A stretch of DNA of 64,000 nucleotides from JAIOSF01 sp047159865 (GCF_047159865.1 NZ_AP038804.1:930001-994000), one strand, 5' to 3'. Shown: positions 35,918 through 45,149, counted from the first letter of the stretch. Made by a program: numbers and translations. Notes: generated by a model not told the origin, from the letters alone.

Positions 35918-37226
35918 TTATGATTGTTGCAATGAGTTTATCACCACTTAACTCTGTAACTTTAGCACTATACACTACACCAAATTTGATCTCTTCATTT
36001 AACTCATTGTCATTGATATATATTTCACCATCGATATCTGGTGCCCATGATAATTTTCTTGCACTTAAAAGATACTCATGTTCACTACTTTCTCCATCAA
36101 CAACAACTTCAAAAGTTTTACCGACTTCCTCTTCTAGTTTCTCTTGAGTGATTTTAGAGATAATATCACCTAAAATTTCAGCTCGCTCATCAATAAGTTC
36201 TTGTTCAACTTTATTTTCAAAATCATAAGCCCCTGTTCCATCTTCATCACTATAAGAAAATACATTTACTCTGTCAAATCTATATGATTCTAAATATTCA
36301 CAAAGTTCATCAAAATCTTCTTGCGTTTCGCCTGGGTGTCCAACAATAAATGTTGATCTTGTAAAACTATTTTCTTGATTTTTCATATGTTGCATCAAAC
36401 CTTTAAGTTGTTCAGAACCTTTACCTCGTTTCATCGTTTTTAAAACGCTTGAAGAGATATGTTGCAAAGGCATATCATAGTAAGTATGAAAAATAGAAGA
36501 GCTAGCAATTTTTTCTATTAACTTATTTGTTGTAGTTGAGGGATAAAGATATAAAATTCTTGCACTTTTTACACCACTTATATTTTCTACTCTTGAGATA
36601 AGTTGCTCTAAACCATCATTCATATTAAAGTCTCTTAAATACGAACTACTATCTTGTGATACAAATGAGAAGTCATAAAAACCTTGAGCCACTAAGGACT
36701 TCACTTCAGCTTCTATAGAACCTAAAGGTCTACTATTTAGTTTCCCTTTAAATGATGGTATAGCACAAAATGAACATTTTTGATTACACCCTTCACTAAT
36801 TTTTATATAAGCATGATAGTTTGATCCAGTAACCACTCTATCGTTATCTTCACTAGCTAAAAAAACTTTTTCGGTGAACTGTCCTCTTTTTTCTTCAACA
36901 AGTTTATCAATAATATCATAGTCACCAACACCAGTCATGATATCTACTTCATTAGTAAGACCCTCTTTTAGATCCTCTTTATATCTTTCGCTTAAACATC
37001 CAGCCATCACTAAAACTGATTCTTTTTTTCGAGTACTATCAAGTTCAAATATAGTATTCAAACTCTCTTGTTTTGCACTTTCTATGAAACCACAGGTATT
37101 TACAATAAGTAAATCAGCCTCTTGGCTATCATCTGTTATTGTGTAATCTTTCAGTTTTCCAAGCATAACTTCACTATCTACTAAATTTTTTGTACAGCCT
37201 AGACTTACAAGGTGCAATTTTTTCAT
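35907..37226 (-). CDS. rimO: Ribosomal protein S12 methylthiotransferase RimO
   Basis: This 439-residue radical SAM methylthiotransferase modifies an Asp of ribosomal protein S12. The N-terminal UPF0004 domain has cluster ligands C11, C45 and C77. The radical SAM motif CNQKCSFC gives C147, C151 and C154. A C-terminal TRAM domain starts at about 370. LVSLGCTKNLVDSE separates it from MiaB (ETLGCAMN). Both paralogues occur within 3 kb here on opposite strands. Confidence 0.96.
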   Translation of the reverse strand: MKKLHLVSLGCTKNLVDSEVMLGKLKDYTITDDSQEADLLIVNTCGFIESAKQESLNTIFELDSTRKKESVLVMAGCLSERYKEDLKEGLTNEVDIMTGVGDYDIIDKLVEEKRGQFTEKVFLASEDNDRVVTGSNYHAYIKISEGCNQKCSFCAIPSFKGKLNSRPLGSIEAEVKSLVAQGFYDFSFVSQDSSSYLRDFNMNDGLEQLISRVENISGVKSARILYLYPSTTTNKLIEKIASSSIFHTYYDMPLQHISSSVLKTMKRGKGSEQLKGLMQHMKNQENSFTRSTFIVGHPGETQEDFDELCEYLESYRFDRVNVFSYSDEDGTGAYDFENKVEQELIDERAEILGDIISKITQEKLEEEVGKTFEVVVDGESSEHEYLLSARKLSWAPDIDGEIYINDNELNEEIKFGVVYSAKVTELSGDKLIATIIKKV

Positions 37227-37305
37227 TATAATCCTATCTAAAATATTTCTAAAATAAGTATATATTATATAGAATTTTTACTTCAACAAATATTTAGAGC
37301 AAAAT

Positions 37306-37314
37306 TGCTATAAT
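37306..37314 (+). promoter_or_regulatory. Extended -10 promoter (TGCTATAAT) of the HP0268-family gene and miaB
   Basis: TG at 37306-37307 and TATAAT at 37309-37314. No -35 is seen. The predicted leader is about 27 bases and contains AAGGAAAA before the ATG at 37348. Confidence 0.6.
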
Positions 37315-37347
37315 GCAAGATTATTACAAATTAAGGAAAATCATAAA

Positions 37348-37590
37348 ATGGATATTTTATTAGCAAGAAAAGAGATTACATCAAAGCCAAAAAAAGTAAA
37401 TTTTGATAAATTATTAGAAGATTTAGCAAAAAATGAAGAAGAGATTTTTTACTTTGACAGAGATAACTCGCACAAAGATATGATGGCTATCGTTGATAAA
37501 TTTGAAGAAGCTGGATATACAGTTCATTTTAGAGAAGTGAAATACGGTTTATCTGATGATGAATATATGTATGAGATTCACTCTTTATAA
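37348..37590 (+). CDS. HP0268-family small nuclease-like protein
   Basis: This 80-residue protein resembles H. pylori HP0268 in length and in the segment FYFDRDNSHKDMMAIVDKFE at about 35-54, with acidic and His residues. HP0268 has been described as a metal-dependent nicking endonuclease of a family found in this phylum. The in vivo role is unknown. It sits 14 bases upstream of miaB and shares its promoter. The family assignment is from memory of the motif. Confidence 0.75.
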   Translation: MDILLARKEITSKPKKVNFDKLLEDLAKNEEEIFYFDRDNSHKDMMAIVDKFEEAGYTVHFREVKYGLSDDEYMYEIHSL

Positions 37591-37604
37591 CCAAAGTAGA
37601 TAGT

Positions 37605-38945
37605 GTGTCACAAAAAGAAAATAGCAACTGGACTTCAGAAGCTCCATCAAAAAAACTTTTCATTGAAACTTTAGGTTGTGCTATGAATGTTCGAGATACA
37701 GAACATATGATAGCAGAACTTGGAAAACATCAATCTTACGAAACAACTCAAAATATGGAAGATGCTGATCTAATTGTTATCAATACTTGCTCAGTAAGAG
37801 AAAAACCTGTAGCAAAACTTTTTTCTGAATTAGGAAACTATAATAAAAAGAAAAAAGATGGTGCAAAAATCGGTGTAACAGGATGTACAGCTAGTCACTT
37901 AGGTGGAGATATCATTAAAAGAGCTCCTTATGTTGATTTTGTAGTTGGTGCTCGAAATATCTCAAAAATATCACAAGCAGTTGAAAAAAAAGGTACTGTT
38001 GAGATAGATATTAATAATGACGAAACTACTTATGAATTTGCTGATTTTAGACAATCATCTTACAGATGTAGTGTAAATATCTCTTTAGGTTGTGATAAAA
38101 GTTGTACTTTTTGTATTGTACCTGCTACAAGAGGAGATGAGATAAGTATCCCAACAGAAATCATCATAAAAGAGATAGAAAAGTCTGTAAAAAATGGAGC
38201 TAAAGAGGTCTTTTTATTAGGTCAAAATGTAAACAACTATGGAAAAAACTTTAGTGACAAAAGAGACAAATCAACTTTCACTAAACTTCTTCAAGATATT
38301 AGCAAAATAGATGGATTAGAAAGAATACGCTTTACTTCTCCACATCCATTACATATGGATGATGAATTTTTACAAGAGTTTGCATCAAATCCTAAAATCT
38401 GTAAACAAATACATGTCCCTTTACAAGCAGGAAATGATAAAGTTCTAAAAGAGATGAGAAGAGGATATACCAAAAAATGGTTCCTTAATAGATGTGAAAA
38501 GATTAGAAACATGGTTCCAAATGTAAGAATCTCAACAGATATTATTGTTGCATTTCCAGGGGAAACTGATGAAGAGTTTAGAGATACAATTGATGTAGTA
38601 GAAAAAGTGAAATTCGAATCAATATTTAACTTTAAATACTCACCAAGACCTCATACTCCAGCTGAAAATATGCCAAATCAAATCGAAGATAAAGTGGCTA
38701 CTAAAAGATTACAAGAAGTGATCGACTTACATAAATCACATCAAGATGAACACATGGAAAAATACCTAGGTACAACTATGAAAGTGATGTTTGAAGATTT
38801 AAAACCAAATGGTGAAATATTTGGATTTAGTGATAATTATTGTCAAGTTTTTGTAACAGGTAGTGAAGAGTTACTTGGAAAAATTGTAGATGTAAAAATT
38901 ACAAAAGCTAATAGAACATCATTAAAAGGGGAAGTGGTTTCATAA
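37605..38945 (+). CDS. miaB: tRNA-2-methylthio-N6-dimethylallyladenosine synthase MiaB
   Basis: This 446-residue radical SAM enzyme adds a methylthio group to i6A37 of tRNA, following MiaA. The cluster ligands are C25 (ETLGCAMN), C62 (NTCSVREKP) and C94. The radical SAM motif CDKSCTFC gives C163, C167 and C170. A C-terminal TRAM domain begins at about 380. Translation starts at GTG (37605). There is no strong SD, so it may be coupled to the gene 14 bases upstream. Confidence 0.96.
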   Translation: MSQKENSNWTSEAPSKKLFIETLGCAMNVRDTEHMIAELGKHQSYETTQNMEDADLIVINTCSVREKPVAKLFSELGNYNKKKKDGAKIGVTGCTASHLGGDIIKRAPYVDFVVGARNISKISQAVEKKGTVEIDINNDETTYEFADFRQSSYRCSVNISLGCDKSCTFCIVPATRGDEISIPTEIIIKEIEKSVKNGAKEVFLLGQNVNNYGKNFSDKRDKSTFTKLLQDISKIDGLERIRFTSPHPLHMDDEFLQEFASNPKICKQIHVPLQAGNDKVLKEMRRGYTKKWFLNRCEKIRNMVPNVRISTDIIVAFPGETDEEFRDTIDVVEKVKFESIFNFKYSPRPHTPAENMPNQIEDKVATKRLQEVIDLHKSHQDEHMEKYLGTTMKVMFEDLKPNGEIFGFSDNYCQVFVTGSEELLGKIVDVKITKANRTSLKGEVVS

Positions 38946-38955
38946 CTACTACTTT

Positions 38956-39588
38956 ATGAAAAAAAAGATATTTAGATACCTAGAGCTAAAAGTTATACCC
39001 TTTTTATTACAACTATTTGTAAGATTTATATATCTTACAAATAAAAAAGTTTATCACACCACTAAAGCAATAGAAGAAGAGGAAAATTTTATTGTTTCTA
39101 TGTGGCATGGTGACCTTTTAATGCAACCATTCAATTATCAAAACTTTAAACCAAAAGGTACAGTAAAAGCTATTATTAGTGAACATAGAGATGGTGAAGC
39201 TATTAGAAAAACTGTAGAGTTTTTAGGAATTGATTCTTTGGCTGGTTCATCGACAAGAGGTGGGGCAAAGGCTTTAATAGGTGCTATTAAGTCAATTAAA
39301 AAGGGCATTGATGTTGCAATCACACCTGATGGTCCTAAAGGTCCTATATATAGTGTTGCCGATGGAATTGTAGTAATAGCTCAAAAAACAAAAACAAAAA
39401 TACTTCCGTTTAGTGCAGTACCCTCAAAATATTGGCAGATGAGATCTTGGGATAAGTTTGTTATACCAAAACCTTTTGGTAAAATTGATTTTTATGTGGG
39501 AGAGCCTATCGATGTTTTAGATATGGAAATGGAAGAAGCAAAAGAATTAATCTTAAAAGAGATGAATAAACACCAACTTAGAAAATAG
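38956..39588 (+). CDS. DUF374-type lysophospholipid acyltransferase-like protein
   Basis: This 210-residue protein has an N-terminal hydrophobic helix (about 12-28). SMWHGDLLM near residue 48 is in place of the HX4D box. EHRDGEAI, STRGGAKAL and TPDGPKGP are DUF374 signatures. The family is related to the LpxL and PlsC acyltransferases and is thought to acylate lipid or lipid A precursors at the inner membrane. The substrate is not known here. It follows miaB by 10 bases. Confidence 0.85.
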   Translation: MKKKIFRYLELKVIPFLLQLFVRFIYLTNKKVYHTTKAIEEEENFIVSMWHGDLLMQPFNYQNFKPKGTVKAIISEHRDGEAIRKTVEFLGIDSLAGSSTRGGAKALIGAIKSIKKGIDVAITPDGPKGPIYSVADGIVVIAQKTKTKILPFSAVPSKYWQMRSWDKFVIPKPFGKIDFYVGEPIDVLDMEMEEAKELILKEMNKHQLRK

Positions 39589-39642
39589 TTTTAATCATTA
39601 AAAGAGTATAATAATTATTATTCATTCTATAAAGGTCAAACT

Positions 39643-41304
39643 GTGTTTAATAACAATAAAAAGCAATTTATAAATATCTTACAACAAAATAAACAATTAA
39701 AAATAAATTATAAAATAATACAAGAAGACAAAATAATAAAAGAGGAAAACTCTGCTTTTTTACTTACAAATGAGAATTTGCCAGAAGATGCAAAATTTAA
39801 ATTAAATTCTTTACAAAGCAATATTAATCATTCATATCTTATCTCTTTATGTGAAAGCCCAAATCAAAGTATTGTTCCAACAAGTAGTGTTGATGTTATC
39901 AATTATGATTCAGTAAAAATCACTGATAATCAAAGTATCATTATTCCCAAAAATGAGATTAATTCAATAGATAGATATTTTCATGAAACAGGGATAGATT
40001 ATGTTTTATCACCATACAGTATTGTAGTCGAATACTTAAAACAAAATGCAAAAATCAATTCACTTAATTTTTTTATATACAATAATATTATCTATTTAGT
40101 AATATATAATAATAAAAAACAAATAGTATATAACACAATAAAACAACTAACACCATTTGAATCTACACAAGATGCAACATTTTTAGAAGATGATATAGTT
40201 GGTCAAAAACTTTATGAAGAGGTTAATTTTTTAGAGATACAACAATTTCTTATAGATACAGTTGAAGATTATTATTCAAAAAATGCAGATGTAGAATTCT
40301 TAGAGCATATTGAGATGATATATACTTTAAAGCCATTATCAGATTCACAATTAGAAACTCTTATGGAAGCCATGATGATCCCTATTGAATATCGTGCTAT
40401 TTCATTAACTACCTATATTGATGATTTAGTGCAAAGAGAAGACTCTAAAATATTTAACCTCATAGTACCAAGAATCAAAAGAAATGATACCAATATTTAT
40501 ACTTGGATTATATTGGCTTTTGTAAGTATTTTATTAGTACTTGGTGTTTTTAATTTTTTGTTAGATGACAAAAATAATATTACCAATGAGTTAAAAAATG
40601 AACAAATACCTTTGGAAAAAGAAGCTAGAAAACCACTAACAAACCAAAAACAAGAACCTCAAGAGATAGAAACAATCGAACCTGCTGTTGCATCTCTTCC
40701 AAATCATATACAGAATAATGCAATCATGACAGAGAATATAAAAATGCTATTTGATATTGTCCCTTATGATGCAGTTCTAAAAAATATTGAAATCAATAAA
40801 AATAGTTCGACATTCGTATCAAATTTTATAGCTAATTCAACATCTCTTGCCGATATGCAAATCAAACTTAATAATATTTATAGCCATTCAAAAGTTTTAC
40901 TAGAACACCAAAATGAGATTCTAATCAATACAATTATTCAAAATGAAAAACTAAAATCTCAATATGACTTTTATAAAACTATTGAAAAAAAACAATATAA
41001 AAGATATAACTTTTTAGCCCCAGCAAAAGCTACTGACTATATAAAAAGTTTGAGCCTTAAAAACTCTATCATTACTTTTGATAAAAAAGAACATAATGCA
41101 CTAACAACTTTTTATTTTTCTGTTGTTTCAACTATAAAATCCCCTCAAGAGTTTTTTGATTTTATTGAATCACTCAATTCTCAAACAATGTCTATAGAGA
41201 TACAATACCCAATTGTGTTTTCAAAAATAGAGAACTCTTTAGAGGTAAAATACAAAATCGAACTTCATCAAGCAAACAAAAAGCAAGTACAACTCAAAAA
41301 GTAA
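39643..41304 (+). CDS. Bitopic membrane protein of unknown function, secretion/pilus-platform-like layout
   Basis: This 553-residue protein has a GTG start and a TATAAT at 39607-39612. The cytoplasmic part is about 285 residues. One TM helix lies at 286-308 (WIILAFVSILLVLGVFNFL), followed by a 245-residue external part with coiled-coil character. The order resembles fused PilM/GspL-type and PilN/PilO-type proteins. The C-terminal half has a PilN-like strand-rich segment near 385-420 and a segment near 490-545 of ferredoxin-like pattern. I cannot name a family with confidence. No pilus or type II genes are adjacent. It overlaps the tilS end by 11 bases convergently. Confidence 0.6.
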   Translation: MFNNNKKQFINILQQNKQLKINYKIIQEDKIIKEENSAFLLTNENLPEDAKFKLNSLQSNINHSYLISLCESPNQSIVPTSSVDVINYDSVKITDNQSIIIPKNEINSIDRYFHETGIDYVLSPYSIVVEYLKQNAKINSLNFFIYNNIIYLVIYNNKKQIVYNTIKQLTPFESTQDATFLEDDIVGQKLYEEVNFLEIQQFLIDTVEDYYSKNADVEFLEHIEMIYTLKPLSDSQLETLMEAMMIPIEYRAISLTTYIDDLVQREDSKIFNLIVPRIKRNDTNIYTWIILAFVSILLVLGVFNFLLDDKNNITNELKNEQIPLEKEARKPLTNQKQEPQEIETIEPAVASLPNHIQNNAIMTENIKMLFDIVPYDAVLKNIEINKNSSTFVSNFIANSTSLADMQIKLNNIYSHSKVLLEHQNEILINTIIQNEKLKSQYDFYKTIEKKQYKRYNFLAPAKATDYIKSLSLKNSIITFDKKEHNALTTFYFSVVSTIKSPQEFFDFIESLNSQTMSIEIQYPIVFSKIENSLEVKYKIELHQANKKQVQLKK

Positions 41305-42265
41305 AAAGTTGTTCTTGTTCTAACAAAAAGAGGTAACCTCGTATATTTTTAGGGATTTTTTTCACTCTGCATTTTTCTTTAAATATTTTACTCATACCAA
41401 CTATCTTATAAGGTGCAATATATATTATGTTATCAGCTATCGCTACAGCAATTTTATGTGAGATGACGGTTGCTTTATCTTTTTTTAACTCATCTCTTGT
41501 TTTATGAGATATTACAAAGCCTCTTTTTTTTAGCTCTTTATCAATTGCACGCAAGGCGATATTTATATTACTATCAAAGCTTATTATAGATAGTTCTTCT
41601 ATATTACTTTGTTCTATGTTACCTAAAAGTGATAGATTATCCTCTTCTAAATACTTAAAACTTTGACTTATACCATGATGATACTTTTGTATTAATTGAT
41701 CTGAAAAATTATGTCGGAAGTAATTTCTTCTATATTTTTCATCACTATTGGATTCATCAACAAAATATTTTATATTATTATCATGCAGATATTCTAACAA
41801 CTCATCTTTACTAATATTTAAAAGTGGTTTATGTACTTGATAGTTATTTTTATAGGAGAGTTCCTTCATCCCTATCAGTTCCGTTAATCCTGCCCCTTTT
41901 GTTAGCTGCATCAAAAACCATTCTAATTTGTCATTTAATTGATGTGCTGTAATTAAAGATTCATAACATTGCTCTTTAATTATTTCATTAAAAAAATTAT
42001 GCCTATAGTCTCTTGCATTTTTTTCACTAAATTTCATATCTGTTGGATAATTTGCAATAAAACATTTTTTATTATATTTATGTGCTAACTGCGTAGCGTA
42101 TATAACTTCATCTTGTGATTGAGTTCTTTGATTATAATTAACAATTGCTATATCAAAAGATATCTCTTGTTCAAGTAGTAAAAAAAACAATGCACTAGAA
42201 TCAACTCCTGCACTAAAAGCTAAGAGATTTTTTGAGGTTTCTATATCGAAATTAAGTATTTTCAT
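41294..42265 (-). CDS. tilS: tRNA(Ile)-lysidine synthase TilS
   Basis: This 323-residue N-type ATP pyrophosphatase converts C34 of tRNA-Ile(CAU) to lysidine, which allows AUA reading. The PP-loop FSAGVDSSA is at 17-25. TAHQLNDKLEWFLMQLTKG near 105-123 and RNYFRH near 185 are family motifs. It lacks the large C-terminal domain of E. coli TilS, as in relatives. TATAAT ends 6 bases before the ATG and no SD is present, so the mRNA is probably leaderless. The 3' end overlaps the convergent gene. Confidence 0.93.
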   Translation of the reverse strand: MKILNFDIETSKNLLAFSAGVDSSALFFLLLEQEISFDIAIVNYNQRTQSQDEVIYATQLAHKYNKKCFIANYPTDMKFSEKNARDYRHNFFNEIIKEQCYESLITAHQLNDKLEWFLMQLTKGAGLTELIGMKELSYKNNYQVHKPLLNISKDELLEYLHDNNIKYFVDESNSDEKYRRNYFRHNFSDQLIQKYHHGISQSFKYLEEDNLSLLGNIEQSNIEELSIISFDSNINIALRAIDKELKKRGFVISHKTRDELKKDKATVISHKIAVAIADNIIYIAPYKIVGMSKIFKEKCRVKKIPKNIRGYLFLLEQEQLFTF

Positions 42266-42271
42266 AGCTAG

Positions 42272-42277
42272 ATTATA
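42272..42277 (-). promoter_or_regulatory. -10 box of tilS, consistent with a leaderless transcript
   Basis: TATAAT on the minus strand, followed by AGCTAG read on the plus strand (CTAGCT in the transcript direction), then the ATG. The 6-base gap puts +1 at the start codon. Confidence 0.55.
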
Positions 42278-42364
42278 GTAATAATAACATTACATAGTAC
42301 TGAGTATAATAAATAATTAAATATATATTACTTAAGTTTATGCTATTAATAAGTTAGAATAATA

Positions 42365-42370
42365 TATAAT
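42365..42370 (+). promoter_or_regulatory. -10 box of ccoG
   Basis: TATAAT in an AT-rich region, 27 bases before the ccoG ATG, with ACAAAGGATT as SD. No recognisable FNR site is seen upstream. Confidence 0.5.
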
Positions 42371-42397
42371 TCATATTAGATAACACAAAGGATTCCA

Positions 42398-43786
42398 ATG
42401 AATACAAAAGTTAAAGTTGCTTCATATAGAATAAAAAGATATTGGATTTATCTAGTTGCTACTTCAGTAGCATTAATTACACCATTTATTCAAATAGGTG
42501 GTAATCAAATTTTTCTTTTATCTTTTGATAAAAAACAATTACATCTTATGGGCGTTGCATTTGATATGCAAGAATTATATATGATGCCATTCTTGTTAAT
42601 GTTCATGTTCTTAGGAATATTCGCAGTAACTGCAATTGGTGGTCGTGCATGGTGTGGATGGAGTTGTCCTCAAACAATTTTTAGAGTAATTTATCGAGAT
42701 TTGATTGAAGGAAAACTTCTTGGTTTAAGAAGAATTAAAAATAAACAAAAAGAACCAAACCTCAAAGAGCCAAAAAATATTGCTAAAAGAGTGGTAGGAA
42801 TTTTATTGTGGTCACTTCTTGCTTTACTAGCTGCTGCTGATTTTATGTGGTATTTTATTCCTCCAGCTGATTTCTTTGCATATTTACAAAATCCAATGGA
42901 CCACACTATATTACTTGGTTTTATTGTTGGTGTTGCTGCTTTTTTAGTTTATGATGTTGTTTTTTTACAAGAAAATTTTTGTGTGTATGTTTGTCCATAC
43001 TCTAGAGTTCAGTCTGTATTATATGATGATGATACAATACAAGCAATATATAATACCAATAGAGGTGGAAACATCTATAATGAAAATAAAGAGAAAATTA
43101 TTTTCAAACAAAAAGACCTACCTAATGAAACAGATGAATGTACAGCCTGTCAAAGTTGTGTAACTGTTTGTCCTACACACATTGACATCAGAAAAGGTGC
43201 ACAACTAGAGTGTATAAACTGCTTAGAGTGTGTTGATGCATGTACAACCGTTATGGGTAATTTAGGTAAAGAAAGTTTAGTTCAATGGTCAAGTACTAAT
43301 GAGGTTATAAAAGGTAACAAAACAAAATTAATCCGTGGTAAAACAATTATGTACGGTATTGCTTTACTGCTTATCATTGGTATGTTATTTGTTATGGGTG
43401 GGAAAAAAGAGTATATGTTATTAAACATCAATAAAACAACTCAACTTTACAAAATAAAAGATAATAATGAAGTAATCAATAACTTTTTACTATTATTCCA
43501 AAATACACAAAGAGAAAACTACACTTATACTATAGAAGTGATTGGGAAATATGCTGACAAATTTGAGATTAAAAAATTTACAGATTTCAAATTATCACAT
43601 AATAAAATGGTAAAAAAAGTAATTCAACTTTCAACTAAAGAGAGATTAGTAAATGATTTTACAAAAGATACACCTATTACAGTAACTCTAAAAGCGTATG
43701 CAAAAGAAAATCCTGATGTTGTATTCGTAATCAGAAAAGCTGTTTTTATATATCCACGAGCTGATAAGCTAGAACCTTTAAAATAA
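42398..43786 (+). CDS. ccoG: Cytochrome c oxidase accessory protein CcoG (FixG/RdxA-like)
   Basis: This 462-residue membrane ferredoxin assists assembly of cbb3-type oxidase, probably as the Cu(II) reductase for CcoI-delivered copper. There are about five TM helices. GGRAWCGWSCPQTIF lies near residue 80. Two four-Cys motifs lie near 248-285 (CTACQSCVTVCP and CINCLECVDAC). The C-terminal domain after TM5 is periplasmic and Ig-like. No cco structural genes are next to it. A hairpin terminator follows. Confidence 0.93.
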   Translation: MNTKVKVASYRIKRYWIYLVATSVALITPFIQIGGNQIFLLSFDKKQLHLMGVAFDMQELYMMPFLLMFMFLGIFAVTAIGGRAWCGWSCPQTIFRVIYRDLIEGKLLGLRRIKNKQKEPNLKEPKNIAKRVVGILLWSLLALLAAADFMWYFIPPADFFAYLQNPMDHTILLGFIVGVAAFLVYDVVFLQENFCVYVCPYSRVQSVLYDDDTIQAIYNTNRGGNIYNENKEKIIFKQKDLPNETDECTACQSCVTVCPTHIDIRKGAQLECINCLECVDACTTVMGNLGKESLVQWSSTNEVIKGNKTKLIRGKTIMYGIALLLIIGMLFVMGGKKEYMLLNINKTTQLYKIKDNNEVINNFLLLFQNTQRENYTYTIEVIGKYADKFEIKKFTDFKLSHNKMVKKVIQLSTKERLVNDFTKDTPITVTLKAYAKENPDVVFVIRKAVFIYPRADKLEPLK

Positions 43787-43822
43787 TTTTTTAAAGTTCT
43801 ATATCTTAAAATTTAAGATTAC

Positions 43823-43853
43823 AACCTAAGGTTTAAAACCCTTAGGTTTTTTT
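43823..43853 (+). terminator. Rho-independent terminator after ccoG
   Basis: AACCTAAGG (43823-43831) pairs with CCTTAGGTT (43839-43847), followed by a T run to 43853. Confidence 0.85.
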
Positions 43854-43854
43854 A

Positions 43855-43863
43855 TGTTATAAT
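43855..43863 (+). promoter_or_regulatory. Extended -10 promoter (TGTTATAAT) of luxS
   Basis: TG at 43855-43856 and TATAAT at 43858-43863. The predicted start of transcription is about 16 bases before the ATG, leaving room for the AAAAGGA SD. The box directly follows the ccoG terminator. Confidence 0.6.
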
Positions 43864-43886
43864 TTCAAAAATCAAAAGGATTAAAT

Positions 43887-44402
43887 ATGCCATTATTAGA
43901 TAGTTTTAAAGTAGATCACACAAAGATGACTGCACCAGCAGTACGAATTGCAAAAACAATGAAATCGAAAAAAGGTGATAAAATCAGTGTATTTGACATT
44001 AGAATTCACAAACCAAATAAAGATAAAATGACAGGTAAAGGGATTCATACATTAGAGCATTTATTTGCAGGATTTATTAGAGAGCATTTAAATAACAAAA
44101 ATGTCGAAATAATAGACTGTTCTCCAATGGGATGTAGAACTGGTTTTTATATGAGCTGTTTAGGAACTCCATCTGAGAAAGATGTTGCAAAAGCTACAGT
44201 AAAAGCGATGAAAGATGTATTAAAAGTGAAAAGTGAAGCTGATATTCCAGAGTTAAACTTATACCAATGTGGTACATATAATATGCATTCATTAAAAAGT
44301 GCGAAAAAAACTGCACTATTTGTTGTTAAAAACGGGGTAGGAATTATGAACAATAAAAAATTACTTCTTACTAAAAAACAACTCAAAGAGATTGAAGCAT
44401 AG
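43887..44402 (+). CDS. luxS: S-ribosylhomocysteine lyase LuxS
   Basis: This 171-residue metalloenzyme cleaves S-ribosylhomocysteine to homocysteine and the precursor of autoinducer AI-2. The metal ligands H54 and H58 with catalytic E57 are in HTLEHLF. C83 is in SPMGCRTGFY, and C128 (metal) is in YQCGTYNMH. All are present. It serves the activated methyl cycle and possibly signalling. Its stop codon overlaps the first codon of the next gene. Confidence 0.97.
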   Translation: MPLLDSFKVDHTKMTAPAVRIAKTMKSKKGDKISVFDIRIHKPNKDKMTGKGIHTLEHLFAGFIREHLNNKNVEIIDCSPMGCRTGFYMSCLGTPSEKDVAKATVKAMKDVLKVKSEADIPELNLYQCGTYNMHSLKSAKKTALFVVKNGVGIMNNKKLLLTKKQLKEIEA

Positions 44403-45133
44403 AACCTATATCAACTAAAGATGGTTCAAATACTCTCTTTAGTACTCAGTTTAATCAACACTATCATAGTACTAAAGAGGGCGCTTTAAACGAATCATTA
44501 TCCAAACATATCATTCCAGCACTTACCTATCATCAGAATAAAAAAGAACTTAATATTTTAGATATTTGTTTTGGAATAGGATATAATACCTTAGCAACAC
44601 TTTATTATATAAAACAAAATAGCTTAGATATCAAAGTAAATATATTCTCTCCGGAGTTCAATACTGAACTTTTAGAATCATTGAAAGATTTTCAATACCC
44701 TTATGAATTTGAACAATTTAAACCCATTATTGAAAAACTCTCAAATACTTTTAAATATCAAGATGAATATATAAAGATTGAAATTTTTAATGGTGATGCT
44801 AGAAAATATATTCAAACTTTACATAATATTGATATTGTCTATCAAGATGCCTTTAGTAGCGAGGTAAATCCACTTTTGTGGACTGTTGAATATTTTAAAG
44901 ATATTAGTAAAACACTAAGCGATGATGCAATATTAACAACATATTCAATCGCCACACCAATTCGTTTGTCTATTTATGAAAACAACTTTTCAATTTATGA
45001 GTACAAACCAGAAAATTCCAACAGGATAACTATTGCACTAAATAAAAAAGAAAAAGCAGAACAATATAAATATATTGATATGGAACTTAAGCAACAAAGA
45101 AATACCTCAGCAAGAGCCTTGTATGACTCTTAA
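44399..45133 (+). CDS. mnmD: MnmD-type tRNA (mnm5s2U34) methyltransferase without a canonical start codon
   Basis: The frame is open from 44399 for 244 codons and starts EPISTKDGSNTLFSTQFNQH, then YHSTKEGALNESLSKH. This is the usual N-terminus of stand-alone MnmC methyltransferase domains. ILDICFGIGYNTLATL is the SAM motif and YQDAFSSEVNPLLW the catalytic DxFxPxxNPxxW-type motif. An in-frame TGA precedes it. No ATG, GTG or TTG occurs in frame before TTG at 44681, which would remove the SAM motif. ATA at 44399, overlapping the luxS TAG, is the best candidate start. Otherwise the gene has lost its start. Confidence 0.75.
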   Translation: MEPISTKDGSNTLFSTQFNQHYHSTKEGALNESLSKHIIPALTYHQNKKELNILDICFGIGYNTLATLYYIKQNSLDIKVNIFSPEFNTELLESLKDFQYPYEFEQFKPIIEKLSNTFKYQDEYIKIEIFNGDARKYIQTLHNIDIVYQDAFSSEVNPLLWTVEYFKDISKTLSDDAILTTYSIATPIRLSIYENNFSIYEYKPENSNRITIALNKKEKAEQYKYIDMELKQQRNTSARALYDS

Positions 45134-45149
45134 TACAAGTTTTCTAATA

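Noticed and set aside
44681..45133. 150-codon gene starting at TTG 44681
   Set aside because: The same frame upstream encodes the conserved N-terminus and SAM motif of the methyltransferase, so this start would cut the domain in half.
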